DNA of 24,812 nucleotides from a virus, in the IMG/VR virus record IMGVR_UViG_3300031722_000160, positions 1-24,812 of that record. One strand, given 5' to 3'. Made by a program: the position numbers and the translations under genes. Under the pieces are notes generated by a model, which was not told where the DNA came from, ran no database searches, and was given only the letters and a program-made list of their open reading frames with translations. Position 1 is the stretch's first letter. Each line of letters starts with the position of its first letter. Shown here in pieces: positions 1-7,664 of the stretch.

Positions 1-1256
1 GCCACCTTCTGACCGGTGGTCTGATAATAATAATCCGAGTAATAAGTTGTTGATGCGCCGCCGACTGCCACTGGTAGTTCACAAAACGGTAAATTTGCAT
101 CATAACCCATTGCCGTTGTATATCCATCAGTATTTCCGTTGACATATCCTAACTGCTCGTAAGGTGCCGCGAACACATTACTTGCGTAGTTATCTGCATT
201 TTTGCAAACCCACGCTTGCTTCTCGTTAATATTAAGACCATCTACAAACTGCCAAACATCACCGTATAGCGATTCTATGCCATGATAAACGAATGATTTT
301 TTACCATCTGAGTTTGATGTAGGGCTGCCAACGCTTGTGGTTATGGCAGAACTAAACCCTGTTTTCATGCCCGTATTATACAGTCTGTCATTTACGGATA
401 AACTTGCCACCACACCATCAAAAGTTATTACGGCATTTCCTGCGCCGCCTGAATCGTTTGCTCCTATTGCCGTTATTGTTCGTCCGTAAAATCTCTGATT
501 TCCGCCTTGCGTTGAGCCAACTGATATTACTTGTCCTACTGCATATAACGCGGCTGTTGCATTTGCCACTATGGCTGTGTTCGTGTTTGTAGTAGCTACT
601 GTTATCAGGTGCGTATCCGTATATTGGCCATTTGTATATCCCGCAACTATACTCTGGCTGTTTATCGTTGCAAACTCTATCAAAAACAATGTCTGCAATA
701 AATCCATAACATGGATGTCCATTATCTGATAACCTTTTATCGCGCCAATATTATTAGCTTTTGCCATATCCCTGAACTGTACTATATTTTTATTTATTAA
801 AGGATATGCGTTAGCTTTTGATTCAAGCTTTGTACCGTCCGTGGTAGTGGCTACATATTTACCCACATCAACATAATCAAGTTCTAAGCCTGTCGCTTGG
901 TTTTTAAAGCATTCTGGCAGATATGCTCCTGTAAATGGCTTTCTGCTTATCTGTCTTGATTTGTAGCCACTTGCATCAACCTTTTCAATATACATCTTAG
1001 GAATTCTTACAAACACATTGCCGTAGCTGTCAGCAACCTCCGTAAAGTCTTTAAACAACGGCGTTAAATCAAATTCGTTGTAGGCTTTTACTGCATCAAC
1101 TCCTGCGTTTGCTACTGCGCCCCTTGCGTCCTGCATTCTTGTTAATGTTGGGCTTGAGCCTTTGTTCCAAAAACAGCCATAAACCTTGTACTGTTCCTGA
1201 ATAATGTTTTCCAATGTTTCGTGATTCGCTGCAGAAGTATCAAATTTTATACTCAT
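1..1256 (-). CDS. C-type-lectin-fold (FGE/DGR-type) virion protein, C-terminus cut by the window edge
   Basis: The gene starts at ATG 1256 behind AAGGGGG and stays open to base 1, giving 418 residues; the C-terminus lies outside the window. The stretch FVRIPKMYIEK near residue 80 and the later GDVWQFVDGLNI resemble the C-type-lectin/formylglycine-generating-enzyme fold of phage receptor-binding and diversity-generating-retroelement target proteins. A Thr/Ala/Gly-rich beta segment at about residues 185-275 looks like a domain inserted within that fold. The visible end is Tyr-rich (STTYYSDYYYQTTGQ), and in this fold the variable surface usually follows. It is the last gene of the head module, so a fibre or adhesin role is likely. 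Fold and role are inferred from motifs. No reverse transcriptase or template repeat is visible here. Confidence 0.7.
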   Translation of the reverse strand, partial: MSIKFDTSAANHETLENIIQEQYKVYGCFWNKGSSPTLTRMQDARGAVANAGVDAVKAYNEFDLTPLFKDFTEVADSYGNVFVRIPKMYIEKVDASGYKSRQISRKPFTGAYLPECFKNQATGLELDYVDVGKYVATTTDGTKLESKANAYPLINKNIVQFRDMAKANNIGAIKGYQIMDIHVMDLLQTLFLIEFATINSQSIVAGYTNGQYTDTHLITVATTNTNTAIVANATAALYAVGQVISVGSTQGGNQRFYGRTITAIGANDSGGAGNAVITFDGVVASLSVNDRLYNTGMKTGFSSAITTSVGSPTSNSDGKKSFVYHGIESLYGDVWQFVDGLNINEKQAWVCKNADNYASNVFAAPYEQLGYVNGNTDGYTTAMGYDANLPFCELPVAVGGASTTYYSDYYYQTTGQKV

Positions 1257-1268
1257 AAATATACCCCC

Positions 1269-1535
1269 TTAGCTTATAGCATCTAAAAATTCGACTTTTA
1301 AAACTGATGTTCCGTCACTTAAAACATATAATAAACCTGTGCGTGGGAATGTCTTTTCTCCGGATGCAAGTTCAGGACTGTTTACTGTTGCTGGTCCTGC
1401 CCCACTAAAATATAATTTGTCTGGTCCAACATTATGAATTACTGCACATCCGCAATTCAAGTTCAATGTAGCTGCTACTGTTACAGTTTGTGTCATATCA
1501 CTAACCGATTCGTATGGTGATTCATTTATGTTCAT
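1269..1535 (-). CDS. Small predicted virion protein of unknown function
   Basis: This 88-residue protein starts at ATG 1535 after a good AAGGAGGAAATACA site, and its stop overlaps the binding site of the lectin-like gene downstream. It has no membrane segment or signal peptide. The sequence is rich in Thr, Val, Gly and Pro with short alternating hydrophobic strands (TQTVTVAATLNL, LLYVLSD), which suggests a small all-beta domain. It lies between a predicted head protein and the lectin-like protein in the structural module, so a decoration, fibre-base or chaperone-like part is plausible. I do not recognise the family. Confidence 0.65.
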   Translation of the reverse strand: MNINESPYESVSDMTQTVTVAATLNLNCGCAVIHNVGPDKLYFSGAGPATVNSPELASGEKTFPRTGLLYVLSDGTSVLKVEFLDAIS

Positions 1536-1567
1536 TGTATTTCCTCCTTGTATTCTAATTTATTCTT

Positions 1568-1595
1568 AAAAAAAAGGAGAGCATTTAAGCCCTCC
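1568..1595 (-). terminator. Intrinsic terminator after the 1601-2059 gene
   Basis: Read on the minus strand, GGAGGGC pairs with GCTCTCC (seven pairs, one G-U) around a TTAAAT loop, followed at once by eight T. It begins six bases past the stop codon of the 1601-2059 gene. It would end or attenuate head-gene transcripts before the last two genes of the window. Confidence 0.85.
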
Positions 1596-1600
1596 CTATT

Positions 1601-2059
1601 TTATAACCACTCAATAACTGCGGTTAATGAGGCTCCTGCTAGTGAAGTTGCCGCCCCGGATGCTACCTTCAATGCGATTGAATCTCCTGCTGCTAAAATT
1701 GCTGCTGCAGTTGTCAACGCTGTGATTGTCTGGTTCGTGTTTATTGCAGCGGTCAAGTCTACGGTTGTAGCCATTGCTGCTGTTCCTGAACCGGGAGCTG
1801 TACCACTTGGCACTTTTTCAAGTGTGAGCGTTCCAGCCTGTCCCGCTACTGTTGTATGTCTTTCATAGGCCCTCACGATTTTACAAGGATATGGAGCTGT
1901 GAAAAATATCTTTGCTACATCAGCGGCAACAAATGTCGGAAACGCAACAATGCTTCTGGAACCCGGTATGAACTTTTCATCACCTAGGCCACCATCACCA
2001 TTAATGTCTAAGTTAATTCCATATTTATAGTTTGAACCCTTTTGAACATTTTTAGGCAT
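1601..2059 (-). CDS. Predicted beta-rich head or decoration protein
   Basis: This 152-residue protein has ATG 2059 behind AAGGAGGATTATAA. The first 40 residues include an acidic, Asn/Gly-rich segment. The rest is a Thr/Ala-rich beta domain with PYPCKIVRAYERHTTV followed by TLTLEKVPSGTAPGSGTA and a C-terminal ILAAGDSIALKV block. This pattern recurs in small virion proteins encoded just after the major capsid protein in gut siphophages. It sits between a weak hairpin and a strong terminator, so it may be expressed differently from its neighbours. A decoration or head-fibre role is inferred from position and composition, not from a recognised domain. Confidence 0.6.
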   Translation of the reverse strand: MPKNVQKGSNYKYGINLDINGDGGLGDEKFIPGSRSIVAFPTFVAADVAKIFFTAPYPCKIVRAYERHTTVAGQAGTLTLEKVPSGTAPGSGTAAMATTVDLTAAINTNQTITALTTAAAILAAGDSIALKVASGAATSLAGASLTAVIEWL

Positions 2060-2084
2060 TTATAATCCTCCTTTGTATGAAATA

Positions 2085-2102
2085 AGGGGCATTTAAGCCC
2101 CT
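2085..2102 (-). terminator. Hairpin after the capsid gene, weak terminator or processing site
   Basis: AGGGGC and GCCCCT form a perfect six-pair stem around a TTAAAT loop on the minus strand, five bases past the capsid stop codon. The bases that follow (TATTTC) are not a proper T tract, so termination would be partial. It could instead protect the 3' end of the abundant capsid mRNA. Loop and flanks match the terminator at 1576-1595. Confidence 0.55.
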
Positions 2103-2106
2103 ATTG

Positions 2107-3066
2107 TTATGCAGTTGTTCCGTTTGAGAATATGATTGGTCTTGCATCCCCAAACCCTACGGAGAAATCTGTATATGGAACATATCTAGCTATCAAAGGA
2201 TTGTCTAAGTTTGTTTCCAGAACTGTAGGCCTTTCCACATACACTATTTTGGCAATTTCTGGGAGAAGGTTATTGTCTGCTATGGCCCATTGTGAAGCTG
2301 CGAATCCATCGTTTCCACCTCCGACAACTACATACTTCAATCCTGCTACCGGGTTAGCTCCATTCTCGCTTGATTCAGGGAGAAGTTTTGCATCTGCTCC
2401 ACATATTTCTTTTGCTTTTGGCTCTAATTCTGGGGAGACCAGAAGTATTCCATTGTTGTTGAAATCACACATGAAAGGCAAGCCATCTGGTGTGAGGAAC
2501 CTGTTTGCTGCGGTCTGAGCTGCGGTCAATGCTGCAACACTCAATCTGCTTGTAACAAGGTTTGAGAATGTGCCGGAATCTGCATCTACGATTGAAACTC
2601 CGTTTGCATCACCTTTGGATGCTACTGGATGGTCTGTAGCGGCCCATGATTTTCCGTCTCCACCTATGTAGTTTGCATTGTAAGCTCTACCAAATAATCT
2701 GAGACAAGCAAGGTAAACAGTCATTGAAGTTGAGAGTGCGGCTCTTTTACCGATTTTCTTTGCCTCGCCTGACTTGTCTACGTTTTTATAACGAATCTGC
2801 AGGTCTATGGCAGCTCCCTTTTCCTGTGGAGTTAAGATAGTAACGAATCCTCTTTTGTTGTTAAGCTGTGCAAGGTTCGCTCCATCATAATTCGGCAATT
2901 CTCCATAACCGCCCATTCCTGCCATTCTGTAGTCGATTGACTTGGAATCTTCCTCGGACATTACCTGCTTAAATATATTTACGAATGTTTCGTAGTTATA
3001 ATCAAATGATTTCTGGATTAATGGAAAAAGGTCATTCTTCCATGCACTATTGATATTGCTGGGCAT
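2107..3066 (-). CDS. Major capsid protein, HK97 fold, Mu gpT-like type
   Basis: This 319-residue protein has ATG 3066 after TTAGGAGTGATATT. Its length and segments resemble the Mu-like/HK97 capsid group: an N-terminal helical arm (SAWKNDLFPLIQKSFDYNYE), then GELPNYDGANLAQL and KRGFVTILTPQEKGAAIDL. A central ATDHPVASKGDANG stretch and a C-terminal strand region ending DFSVGFGDARPIIFSNG follow. It would form the icosahedral shell on the scaffold encoded upstream. Gene order (terminase, portal, scaffold, decoration, this gene) supports the call. The absence of an N-terminal prohead protease or delta domain suggests assembly uses the separate scaffold. Subfamily assignment is from memory of sequence patterns. 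Confidence 0.85.
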   Translation of the reverse strand: MPSNINSAWKNDLFPLIQKSFDYNYETFVNIFKQVMSEEDSKSIDYRMAGMGGYGELPNYDGANLAQLNNKRGFVTILTPQEKGAAIDLQIRYKNVDKSGEAKKIGKRAALSTSMTVYLACLRLFGRAYNANYIGGDGKSWAATDHPVASKGDANGVSIVDADSGTFSNLVTSRLSVAALTAAQTAANRFLTPDGLPFMCDFNNNGILLVSPELEPKAKEICGADAKLLPESSENGANPVAGLKYVVVGGGNDGFAASQWAIADNNLLPEIAKIVYVERPTVLETNLDNPLIARYVPYTDFSVGFGDARPIIFSNGTTA

Positions 3067-3092
3067 AATATCACTCCTAAATTTTTATTTTA

Positions 3093-3764
3093 TTAAGCTC
3101 TTTTGTTTCCTAACTGGTGCAATGCTGCTGTAAACTGAATCATGTTTCTATCAGTTTCAGAACAAGATGATACCATGAAAGGAATTGCTGCTGTTGCACT
3201 CAGGATAAGTTTCGATATTCCTGAATCAAGGTTACCCTTCTGGAATCCGATTGGAGGGAATACTGCGAATATATCTCCGGCAGTACATCCACCAGCAATT
3301 GTTGCTGTAGTTGTGAGAGTGCCTGTTGCTGCTGTTGAACCTGTGATAGGGTAAACAGTTCCTATTGCATCTGTGATAACAGAAGATGCTCCCTTTTTGA
3401 TAAGTTTCATCTTACCGCCTGCAAAATCCGCATCCACTCCGGCTGCTATTGTGCTTGCTACAAAAGTTGTGGTACTACCTGCTGTAGCGGTTATCTGTGG
3501 TGCCGGGCATTCAAATATTGCCGTTGGAGCATCACATACCTTTATTCTTGTTCCGTTTGCTCTTGGGTTAAGTGCATCCGCTGAGCCTGCGTGAGGTTCT
3601 GCAGCTACTCCTAGGATTGCTCCGGTTTCACCTGCGGCTGCTAAAACAACTAGGCCTGCTGTTAATTTTACTACCTGTCCTACTGCTACTGCTGTTGCAG
3701 CGGCTATGTCGTATTCTTTAATGGAATCAATCTGAGCTCCATTAGCGTTATAAACTGTATTCAT
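3093..3764 (-). CDS. Predicted head decoration or capsid-stabilising protein
   Basis: This 223-residue protein has ATG 3764 after GGGAGGTATAGTCA. It is very rich in Ala, Thr, Gly and Ile and lacks membrane helices. The N-terminal half has a short beta-barrel pattern (KEYDIAAATAVAVGQVVKL, then GETGAILGVAAEPH), as in gpD-like or gp24-like decoration proteins that coat HK97 shells. It is encoded between scaffold and major capsid protein, the usual decoration slot. The C-terminal 45 residues (LDSGISKLILSATAAIPFMV) form a different, more helical part that may contact another head protein. The assignment is by position and composition. Confidence 0.65.
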   Translation of the reverse strand: MNTVYNANGAQIDSIKEYDIAAATAVAVGQVVKLTAGLVVLAAAGETGAILGVAAEPHAGSADALNPRANGTRIKVCDAPTAIFECPAPQITATAGSTTTFVASTIAAGVDADFAGGKMKLIKKGASSVITDAIGTVYPITGSTAATGTLTTTATIAGGCTAGDIFAVFPPIGFQKGNLDSGISKLILSATAAIPFMVSSCSETDRNMIQFTAALHQLGNKRA

Positions 3765-3784
3765 TGACTATACCTCCCTGTTTT

Positions 3785-4510
3785 TTACTTTCTGAGTGTT
3801 GATGCAAATTCTTCATAAGTCATTTTTTCTTTTGCGTTTCTACACGATTTGTTCCAATCATCCACTATGGTTCGCTGGTCTGCAGTAAGACCGTATGTAT
3901 CATTCCTGCCCTTTTGCTTGCCTGAGCTTGTACTTCGCTCTAGGTTCGATTGGATTTTTGCAGCGGCTTTCTTCTCCGCTCCGTGGACATACTTATTGAA
4001 CTTTTCATATACCTGTGAGACTGTAAGTTTTGGATTTGAGCTTTCCATAAACTCCTTGAAGTCCTCATCAGCTAGAACAGTTCTAAGGTCCACATCAGGA
4101 TAATCATTCTCAAACTCACTAATTTGCTCAGCGGTTTCCGCATCGGCCTGAGCCCTTTCTTCTGCGGCACGAATTTTTTCCTCTTTTTCCCCTTTGAGTG
4201 TCTGCAGTTCTTTTTCCATATCCTTCATTTTCTTTACTAAAGCGGGTGAAGTTCCCTCGATTTCCTCCTGCTCTTGGAGGGTCTGCAGCTCTAACTCTCT
4301 TTGGCTTTCTTCTCTGGCTACCTTGATAGCCTCTCTGACCTCTTTGGCATTACCTTCATAACCTAACGCATTAAGTTCTGTTATAGTGCCTCTTAAATCA
4401 TCGTAGTCAGCGTATTTGCTGCGTTCTCTGGATAACCGCTCCTCAACAATTCTATTTACCTCGGTCTGCTCCGCATCTTCAAATACAACTTTCCCTGTCT
4501 CGTCAATCAT
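3785..4510 (-). CDS. Capsid scaffolding protein
   Basis: This 241-residue acidic protein has ATG 4510 overlapping the TGA of a short upstream frame (ATGA). A coiled coil of Glu/Lys/Gln heptads covers about residues 70-135. An acidic segment (ISEFENDYPDVDLRTVL) follows, then a basic C-terminal helix ending MTYEEFASTLRK. A charged central coiled coil plus a short helical tail that binds the capsid protein is the standard plan of phage scaffolds (GP20/DUF4355-like), and the gene lies between portal and capsid. It would direct procapsid assembly and then leave or be cleaved. Confidence is high for the role, moderate for the family. Confidence 0.8.
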   Translation of the reverse strand: MIDETGKVVFEDAEQTEVNRIVEERLSRERSKYADYDDLRGTITELNALGYEGNAKEVREAIKVAREESQRELELQTLQEQEEIEGTSPALVKKMKDMEKELQTLKGEKEEKIRAAEERAQADAETAEQISEFENDYPDVDLRTVLADEDFKEFMESSNPKLTVSQVYEKFNKYVHGAEKKAAAKIQSNLERSTSSGKQKGRNDTYGLTADQRTIVDDWNKSCRNAKEKMTYEEFASTLRK

Positions 4511-4608
4511 TCTACATTTCTCCCATCTTTATAGTCTTTGTAAGACTGATTTTTTTCCTCGTCTAGTTCCGAGTTGCCACCCTTTTATTCAGGATTTATA
4601 CAATACAT
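4507..4608 (-). pseudogene. Possible small ORF interrupted by an in-frame TAA
   Basis: Reading down from ATG 4608 gives MYCINPE, a TAA at 4587-4585, then 24 more open codons (beginning KGGNSELDEEKNQSYKDYK) whose TGA overlaps the scaffold ATG. The ATGA overlap and charged composition look like a once-intact coupled gene of 33 residues. The GGAGG upstream lies only three bases from the ATG. This could equally be chance reading of a 120-base spacer. Confidence 0.25.
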
Positions 4609-4631
4609 GGCCCTCCATTTAGGACCTGAGA

Positions 4632-4907
4632 CTACTTTATTACTTTCCAGTCTTTTGCAAGAATATCTGTCTGGCTTGCAAGCCAAGGTACTACTGTTCC
4701 TGTTACTGTTTTCATGGCTAAATATTCTCCATAAGGAACCTGCTCGCCAAATTCTGTCTTGGAAATATCAGTTGTGGCTGGATGATTAGATGCTGGGACA
4801 TGATATACAAACATTCCATTACCGTTCCATCCTTCTCTAGCTATTTTAAAACCCATTTCTGCAGCATATACAGCATATCCGAATGATAAGTTTACTAAAT
4901 TTTCCAT
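4632..4907 (-). CDS. Tad2-like (DUF2829) anti-Thoeris protein
   Basis: This 91-residue protein starts at ATG 4907 (MENLVNLSFG). A longer in-frame ATG at 5009 is rejected because it would overlap another gene and add an unrelated basic stretch. The family signature is clear: KIAREGWNGNGMFVYHVPAS at residues 21-40, then MKTVTG and PWLASQTDILAKDW at 74-87. Members of DUF2829 studied as Thoeris anti-defence 2 bind the cyclic ADP-ribose signal made by the bacterial defence and so block effector activation; related members bind other signalling nucleotides. This one sits in the head module between portal and scaffold genes, downstream of a Lys-rich mini-gene, where it would be expressed with virion proteins. 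The ligand of this copy cannot be told from sequence. Confidence 0.85.
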   Translation of the reverse strand: MENLVNLSFGYAVYAAEMGFKIAREGWNGNGMFVYHVPASNHPATTDISKTEFGEQVPYGEYLAMKTVTGTVVPWLASQTDILAKDWKVIK

Positions 4908-4908
4908 T

Positions 4909-5067
4909 TTAACATCCTTTCTTTGAACAATTCGCTGTTGGTTTTTTCTTTGTTGCAGGTTTCTTCTTAGTTGTCTGATTATTGACTGTAGGCGTTGGCG
5001 TTCCTGCATTCTTGGACCTTGCCGCCATCATAGCCATTAACATATTAGGTACACTTTTCTTCGCCAT
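4909..5067 (-). CDS. Lys-rich 52-residue protein downstream of the portal
   Basis: ATG 5067 lies one base past the portal stop codon, with GGAGGAAATCAG upstream inside the portal gene. The TAA at 4909 is one base from the Tad2-like ATG. The protein has a hydrophobic Met/Ala-rich N-terminal half (PNMLMAMMAARSK) and a basic tail made of KKK and Pro/Thr repeats (TTKKKPATKKKPT) ending CSKKGC. The tail resembles histone-like or RNA-binding tails. The function is unknown. Tight packing on both sides and a plausible binding site argue it is translated. Confidence 0.6.
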   Translation of the reverse strand: MAKKSVPNMLMAMMAARSKNAGTPTPTVNNQTTKKKPATKKKPTANCSKKGC

Positions 5068-5068
5068 T

Positions 5069-7327
5069 TTACTGATTTCCTCCTAGTGCTTTGACTTGTT
5101 CGGCTAAAGCCTCTGGATTTAAGTTTAATTCTATCATAATCTCTTGCTGTTGCTGTGGGGTAGCATGAATAAATAATGCTAGTTCATCAGGAGACAACTT
5201 TCCATCTGCCTCTATCTGCTGAATCTGTTCCGGTGTTAATCCTCCGGGGGCGGTTTCCGGGATTCCCTGTGGGTCCTGTGGGGCTTGTTCTGGTTCAGTC
5301 GATACATTCCCTTCCTGTGGTCCTACTGGCACCTGAGTGCCTGCTGGTGCCTCCTGTGGGGCTACCTGTTCAATAGGTTCTAGCTGGCCTCCCATTGCCA
5401 TTAATTCCTTGTTCTGTTTTACCTTAGCATCGTTGCTCAGGCCGCCTTGACTTTTAATTCCCATCTGGTCCATAACCTGAATCTGTGCATCCTGTGGCAA
5501 GTCTTGGAATGAGATTTGGAATCTAGGCATATCCTTGAATAAATAAGGCATACTCATCTGAGATTTAAAGAAGTTTTCTAGTCCATCCTTAATTTCCTTC
5601 TTATTAGGAAGGTCCAGAAGGTCAACCTGCGATTTTATCAAACTTACATTCTGGCTTGTGATAGGGTATTTAATTAATTCGCTCAATGCTTGCAGCGTGA
5701 ATGACTTACTCTTGCTAACTCCCTCGCCTACCGCTATTTCAATATCTACTGTTGGGAAGTAATACACATTCTCGTCAAGAATCTTCTGTATTTCTTCATC
5801 AGTCTTGCCCTGTTCTACTCCCTTTGTAGCTAGTGCCTTGGCTTTTGCCTTGTCTGCTACCTTGTGATTGTCTGAATTGAATACTGTGGAATCATTAAAA
5901 GTACCATCATCCTGAGTTTCCTGCTGGCCACGAATCATTATTACCCTGTCGGTGTTGTAAAATTCAAGTGCGGTCCAGTCGATAAGCTCATAAAGTTTCT
6001 CAAAACCTGTCAATCTGTCGGCCTTTTTAATGTTTTTTCTCATATCCGCTCTTTCGTTCATCATGGCTATACCGGATGCTGTAGTTACCTTGGTAGGTTC
6101 CAGTCCATTATTAGTTAAACTATTGCCTGTTGTTTCCTCGATTTTCTTGTGGATGAACTCAATCATCTGCAAAGCATTGAAATTTGTACCTAGGTTTCCT
6201 AGCCTCCTTATTCCCTCAATCCTATTGTCCTTCATCTTAATCATGGCATTAGGACCTGTTGAAATAGTCTCACCTTCTGCAAGTGCGTTTGGCTCATAAA
6301 CTATAATGTCTGCAGGCTGCATCATATCAATTAGGAGGGCTGACATAAATTCTCTGTCGGCTGCATCTACTAAATCTATGATTGTCTCTATTTCGCCTTT
6401 ATCCCAAAAGCTCTGGTCTACTGGAATTTTGCAGTATTTGATAAAAGGATAACGCTGGTTTCCGCTGTTTCTAGTATTAATCCAATACTTAGGGATGTAT
6501 TTAACTTCCTTAAAGTCTACCTGTATGCTGCAGGCTATGTCTCCTTCATCGTCTTTGTACCAATATTCGATTATCTGTACTGTATCATCTAGCATGGTCA
6601 AGTTGTTTTCTGACCTGTCGAATATTTCAGTATCTTTGATAAATCCATTACTGCCGCATTCATCAATGATGGCTCCATAAATTCTTCTTGCTTTCCTTCT
6701 ATGCTGCCTGTAGGAATAAATGATAAATTCGCAATCGTCAATATCATAAGCTGAGTGGTCCGGGAATATGTATGCTGGTGCCGGATTACCTATAACTATA
6801 TCTCCTACATAGCCGAACCCTTTGATTGTGCCATCAAACGCTACTTTCCAAAATGCGTTGCCTAGCTTGTTCAGGTTCCTTTCGTTCTCAGGAATCATCT
6901 GCTTGATTTTGTTGTTGTAGCAAATATACTCCATTACAGCTTGTCTTTCTTTGGCCTTGGCACTATCTTTATCATCGTCTCTGCCTCTAAATTCTGCCTG
7001 TGGGAGCGTTGCATCTATCTGGCTCTCTACCTGAATGAAGGGGTCCGGCAATACTGGCGGCACAAAGTTCCAGTTATTAGCTGCGATTAATTCCTCAATC
7101 TGCTTTTTAGTATAGTGTTCGTTATTGTAATACTCGTCTAGCCTTTTCCACTTAGTAACGGTCCCGGCCTTGTTGTTCTTTGAGGCATAAAAATCTTCTG
7201 AGCAACGATGTTCTCGGTCCTCTTGTGTGGCCATAGAATAAATATTGTCTGCTGGTGCGTTTACCGCTTTTTTTACTGCCTTGGTTACTGCCTTTACTGT
7301 ATCTTTAACTTTTCCCATCAAGCCCAT
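5069..7327 (-). CDS. Portal protein
   Basis: This 752-residue protein has ATG 7327, overlapping the end of the zinc-ribbon gene upstream. The size and order directly after the large terminase fit the long P22-type portal class. It has a basic, Lys-rich N-terminus, a core with NERNLNKLGNAFWKVAFDG and GDIVIGNPAPAYIFPDHSA, and a helical segment FIHKKIEETTGNSLTNNGLE. About 70 residues rich in Pro and Gln follow (about 660-730), then a short helical end (TPQQQQEIMIELNLNPEAL). The portal forms the dodecameric ring at one vertex, binds terminase during packaging and nucleates procapsid assembly. The low-complexity C-terminal region is likely flexible or a barrel/crown replacement. The function is confident from context; the subfamily is less so. 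Confidence 0.85.
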   Translation of the reverse strand: MGLMGKVKDTVKAVTKAVKKAVNAPADNIYSMATQEDREHRCSEDFYASKNNKAGTVTKWKRLDEYYNNEHYTKKQIEELIAANNWNFVPPVLPDPFIQVESQIDATLPQAEFRGRDDDKDSAKAKERQAVMEYICYNNKIKQMIPENERNLNKLGNAFWKVAFDGTIKGFGYVGDIVIGNPAPAYIFPDHSAYDIDDCEFIIYSYRQHRRKARRIYGAIIDECGSNGFIKDTEIFDRSENNLTMLDDTVQIIEYWYKDDEGDIACSIQVDFKEVKYIPKYWINTRNSGNQRYPFIKYCKIPVDQSFWDKGEIETIIDLVDAADREFMSALLIDMMQPADIIVYEPNALAEGETISTGPNAMIKMKDNRIEGIRRLGNLGTNFNALQMIEFIHKKIEETTGNSLTNNGLEPTKVTTASGIAMMNERADMRKNIKKADRLTGFEKLYELIDWTALEFYNTDRVIMIRGQQETQDDGTFNDSTVFNSDNHKVADKAKAKALATKGVEQGKTDEEIQKILDENVYYFPTVDIEIAVGEGVSKSKSFTLQALSELIKYPITSQNVSLIKSQVDLLDLPNKKEIKDGLENFFKSQMSMPYLFKDMPRFQISFQDLPQDAQIQVMDQMGIKSQGGLSNDAKVKQNKELMAMGGQLEPIEQVAPQEAPAGTQVPVGPQEGNVSTEPEQAPQDPQGIPETAPGGLTPEQIQQIEADGKLSPDELALFIHATPQQQQEIMIELNLNPEALAEQVKALGGNQ

Positions 7328-7488
7328 CCTTTCCCAGCGAATCCTATTGTTTTGAATTGATAGTGTGGTGATTTAAAAACCCTTATAACTTCCTTGCCGC
7401 ATTTAGGACATACTGGATATTCATCATTCATATTACATTCGTGGTCAAATTCCCCATGCTCCGGGCATTTGAAACATTTTACTACCAC
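7318..7488 (-). CDS. FmdB-like zinc-ribbon mini-protein
   Basis: This 56-residue protein starts at GTG 7488, seven bases after GGAGG. Residues C5-x2-C8 and C27-x2-C30 form a zinc ribbon (CFKCPEHGEFDHEC, then CPKCGKEVIRVF), followed by SPHYQFKTIGF. The motif order and the FK-x-GF tail match FmdB-type putative regulators that phages of Firmicutes often carry between terminase and portal. The start overlaps the end of the 7482-7664 gene and the stop lies inside the portal start region, so the three are probably translationally coupled. The biochemical role of phage members is not known. Confidence 0.75.
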   Translation of the reverse strand: MVVKCFKCPEHGEFDHECNMNDEYPVCPKCGKEVIRVFKSPHYQFKTIGFAGKGWA

Positions 7489-7664
7489 CGCTCCACCTCC
7501 AATTTATCAATAAGTCTAGGTTTTAGTGTTTTGTTATCTATGTCAATTAATTTGAGTTTAATATTCATCAGTTCATCCCGGATAGCTTTGTTTTCTTCCC
7601 GGACCTCTCTAATTTCATCTAGTAGCACCTGCTGCATATCCAATATTTCTTTATTGCTTACCAT
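7482..7664 (-). CDS. Short coiled-coil protein between large terminase and portal
   Basis: This 60-residue protein has ATG 7664 inside the last codons of the large terminase (its TGGTAA lies within the ATGGTAA overlap). Residues 5-45 form an amphipathic coiled coil (DEIREVREENKAIRDEL, then IKLKLIDID). The tail LKPRLIDKLEVERW is basic and ends overlapping the zinc-ribbon start. Small coiled-coil genes are common in this slot, but I do not know a function. Overlaps on both sides support real translation. Confidence 0.65.
   Translation of the reverse strand: MVSNKEILDMQQVLLDEIREVREENKAIRDELMNIKLKLIDIDNKTLKPRLIDKLEVERW

Noticed and set aside
1-1256. A complete diversity-generating retroelement
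   Set aside because: No reverse transcriptase, accessory gene or template repeat occurs in this window; only a possible target protein is visible.
4908-5009. N-terminal extension of the Tad2-like protein from ATG 5009
   Set aside because: The added Gln/Arg-rich stretch is out of family and overlaps the Lys-rich mini-gene in another frame; ATG 4907 has a suitable binding site.
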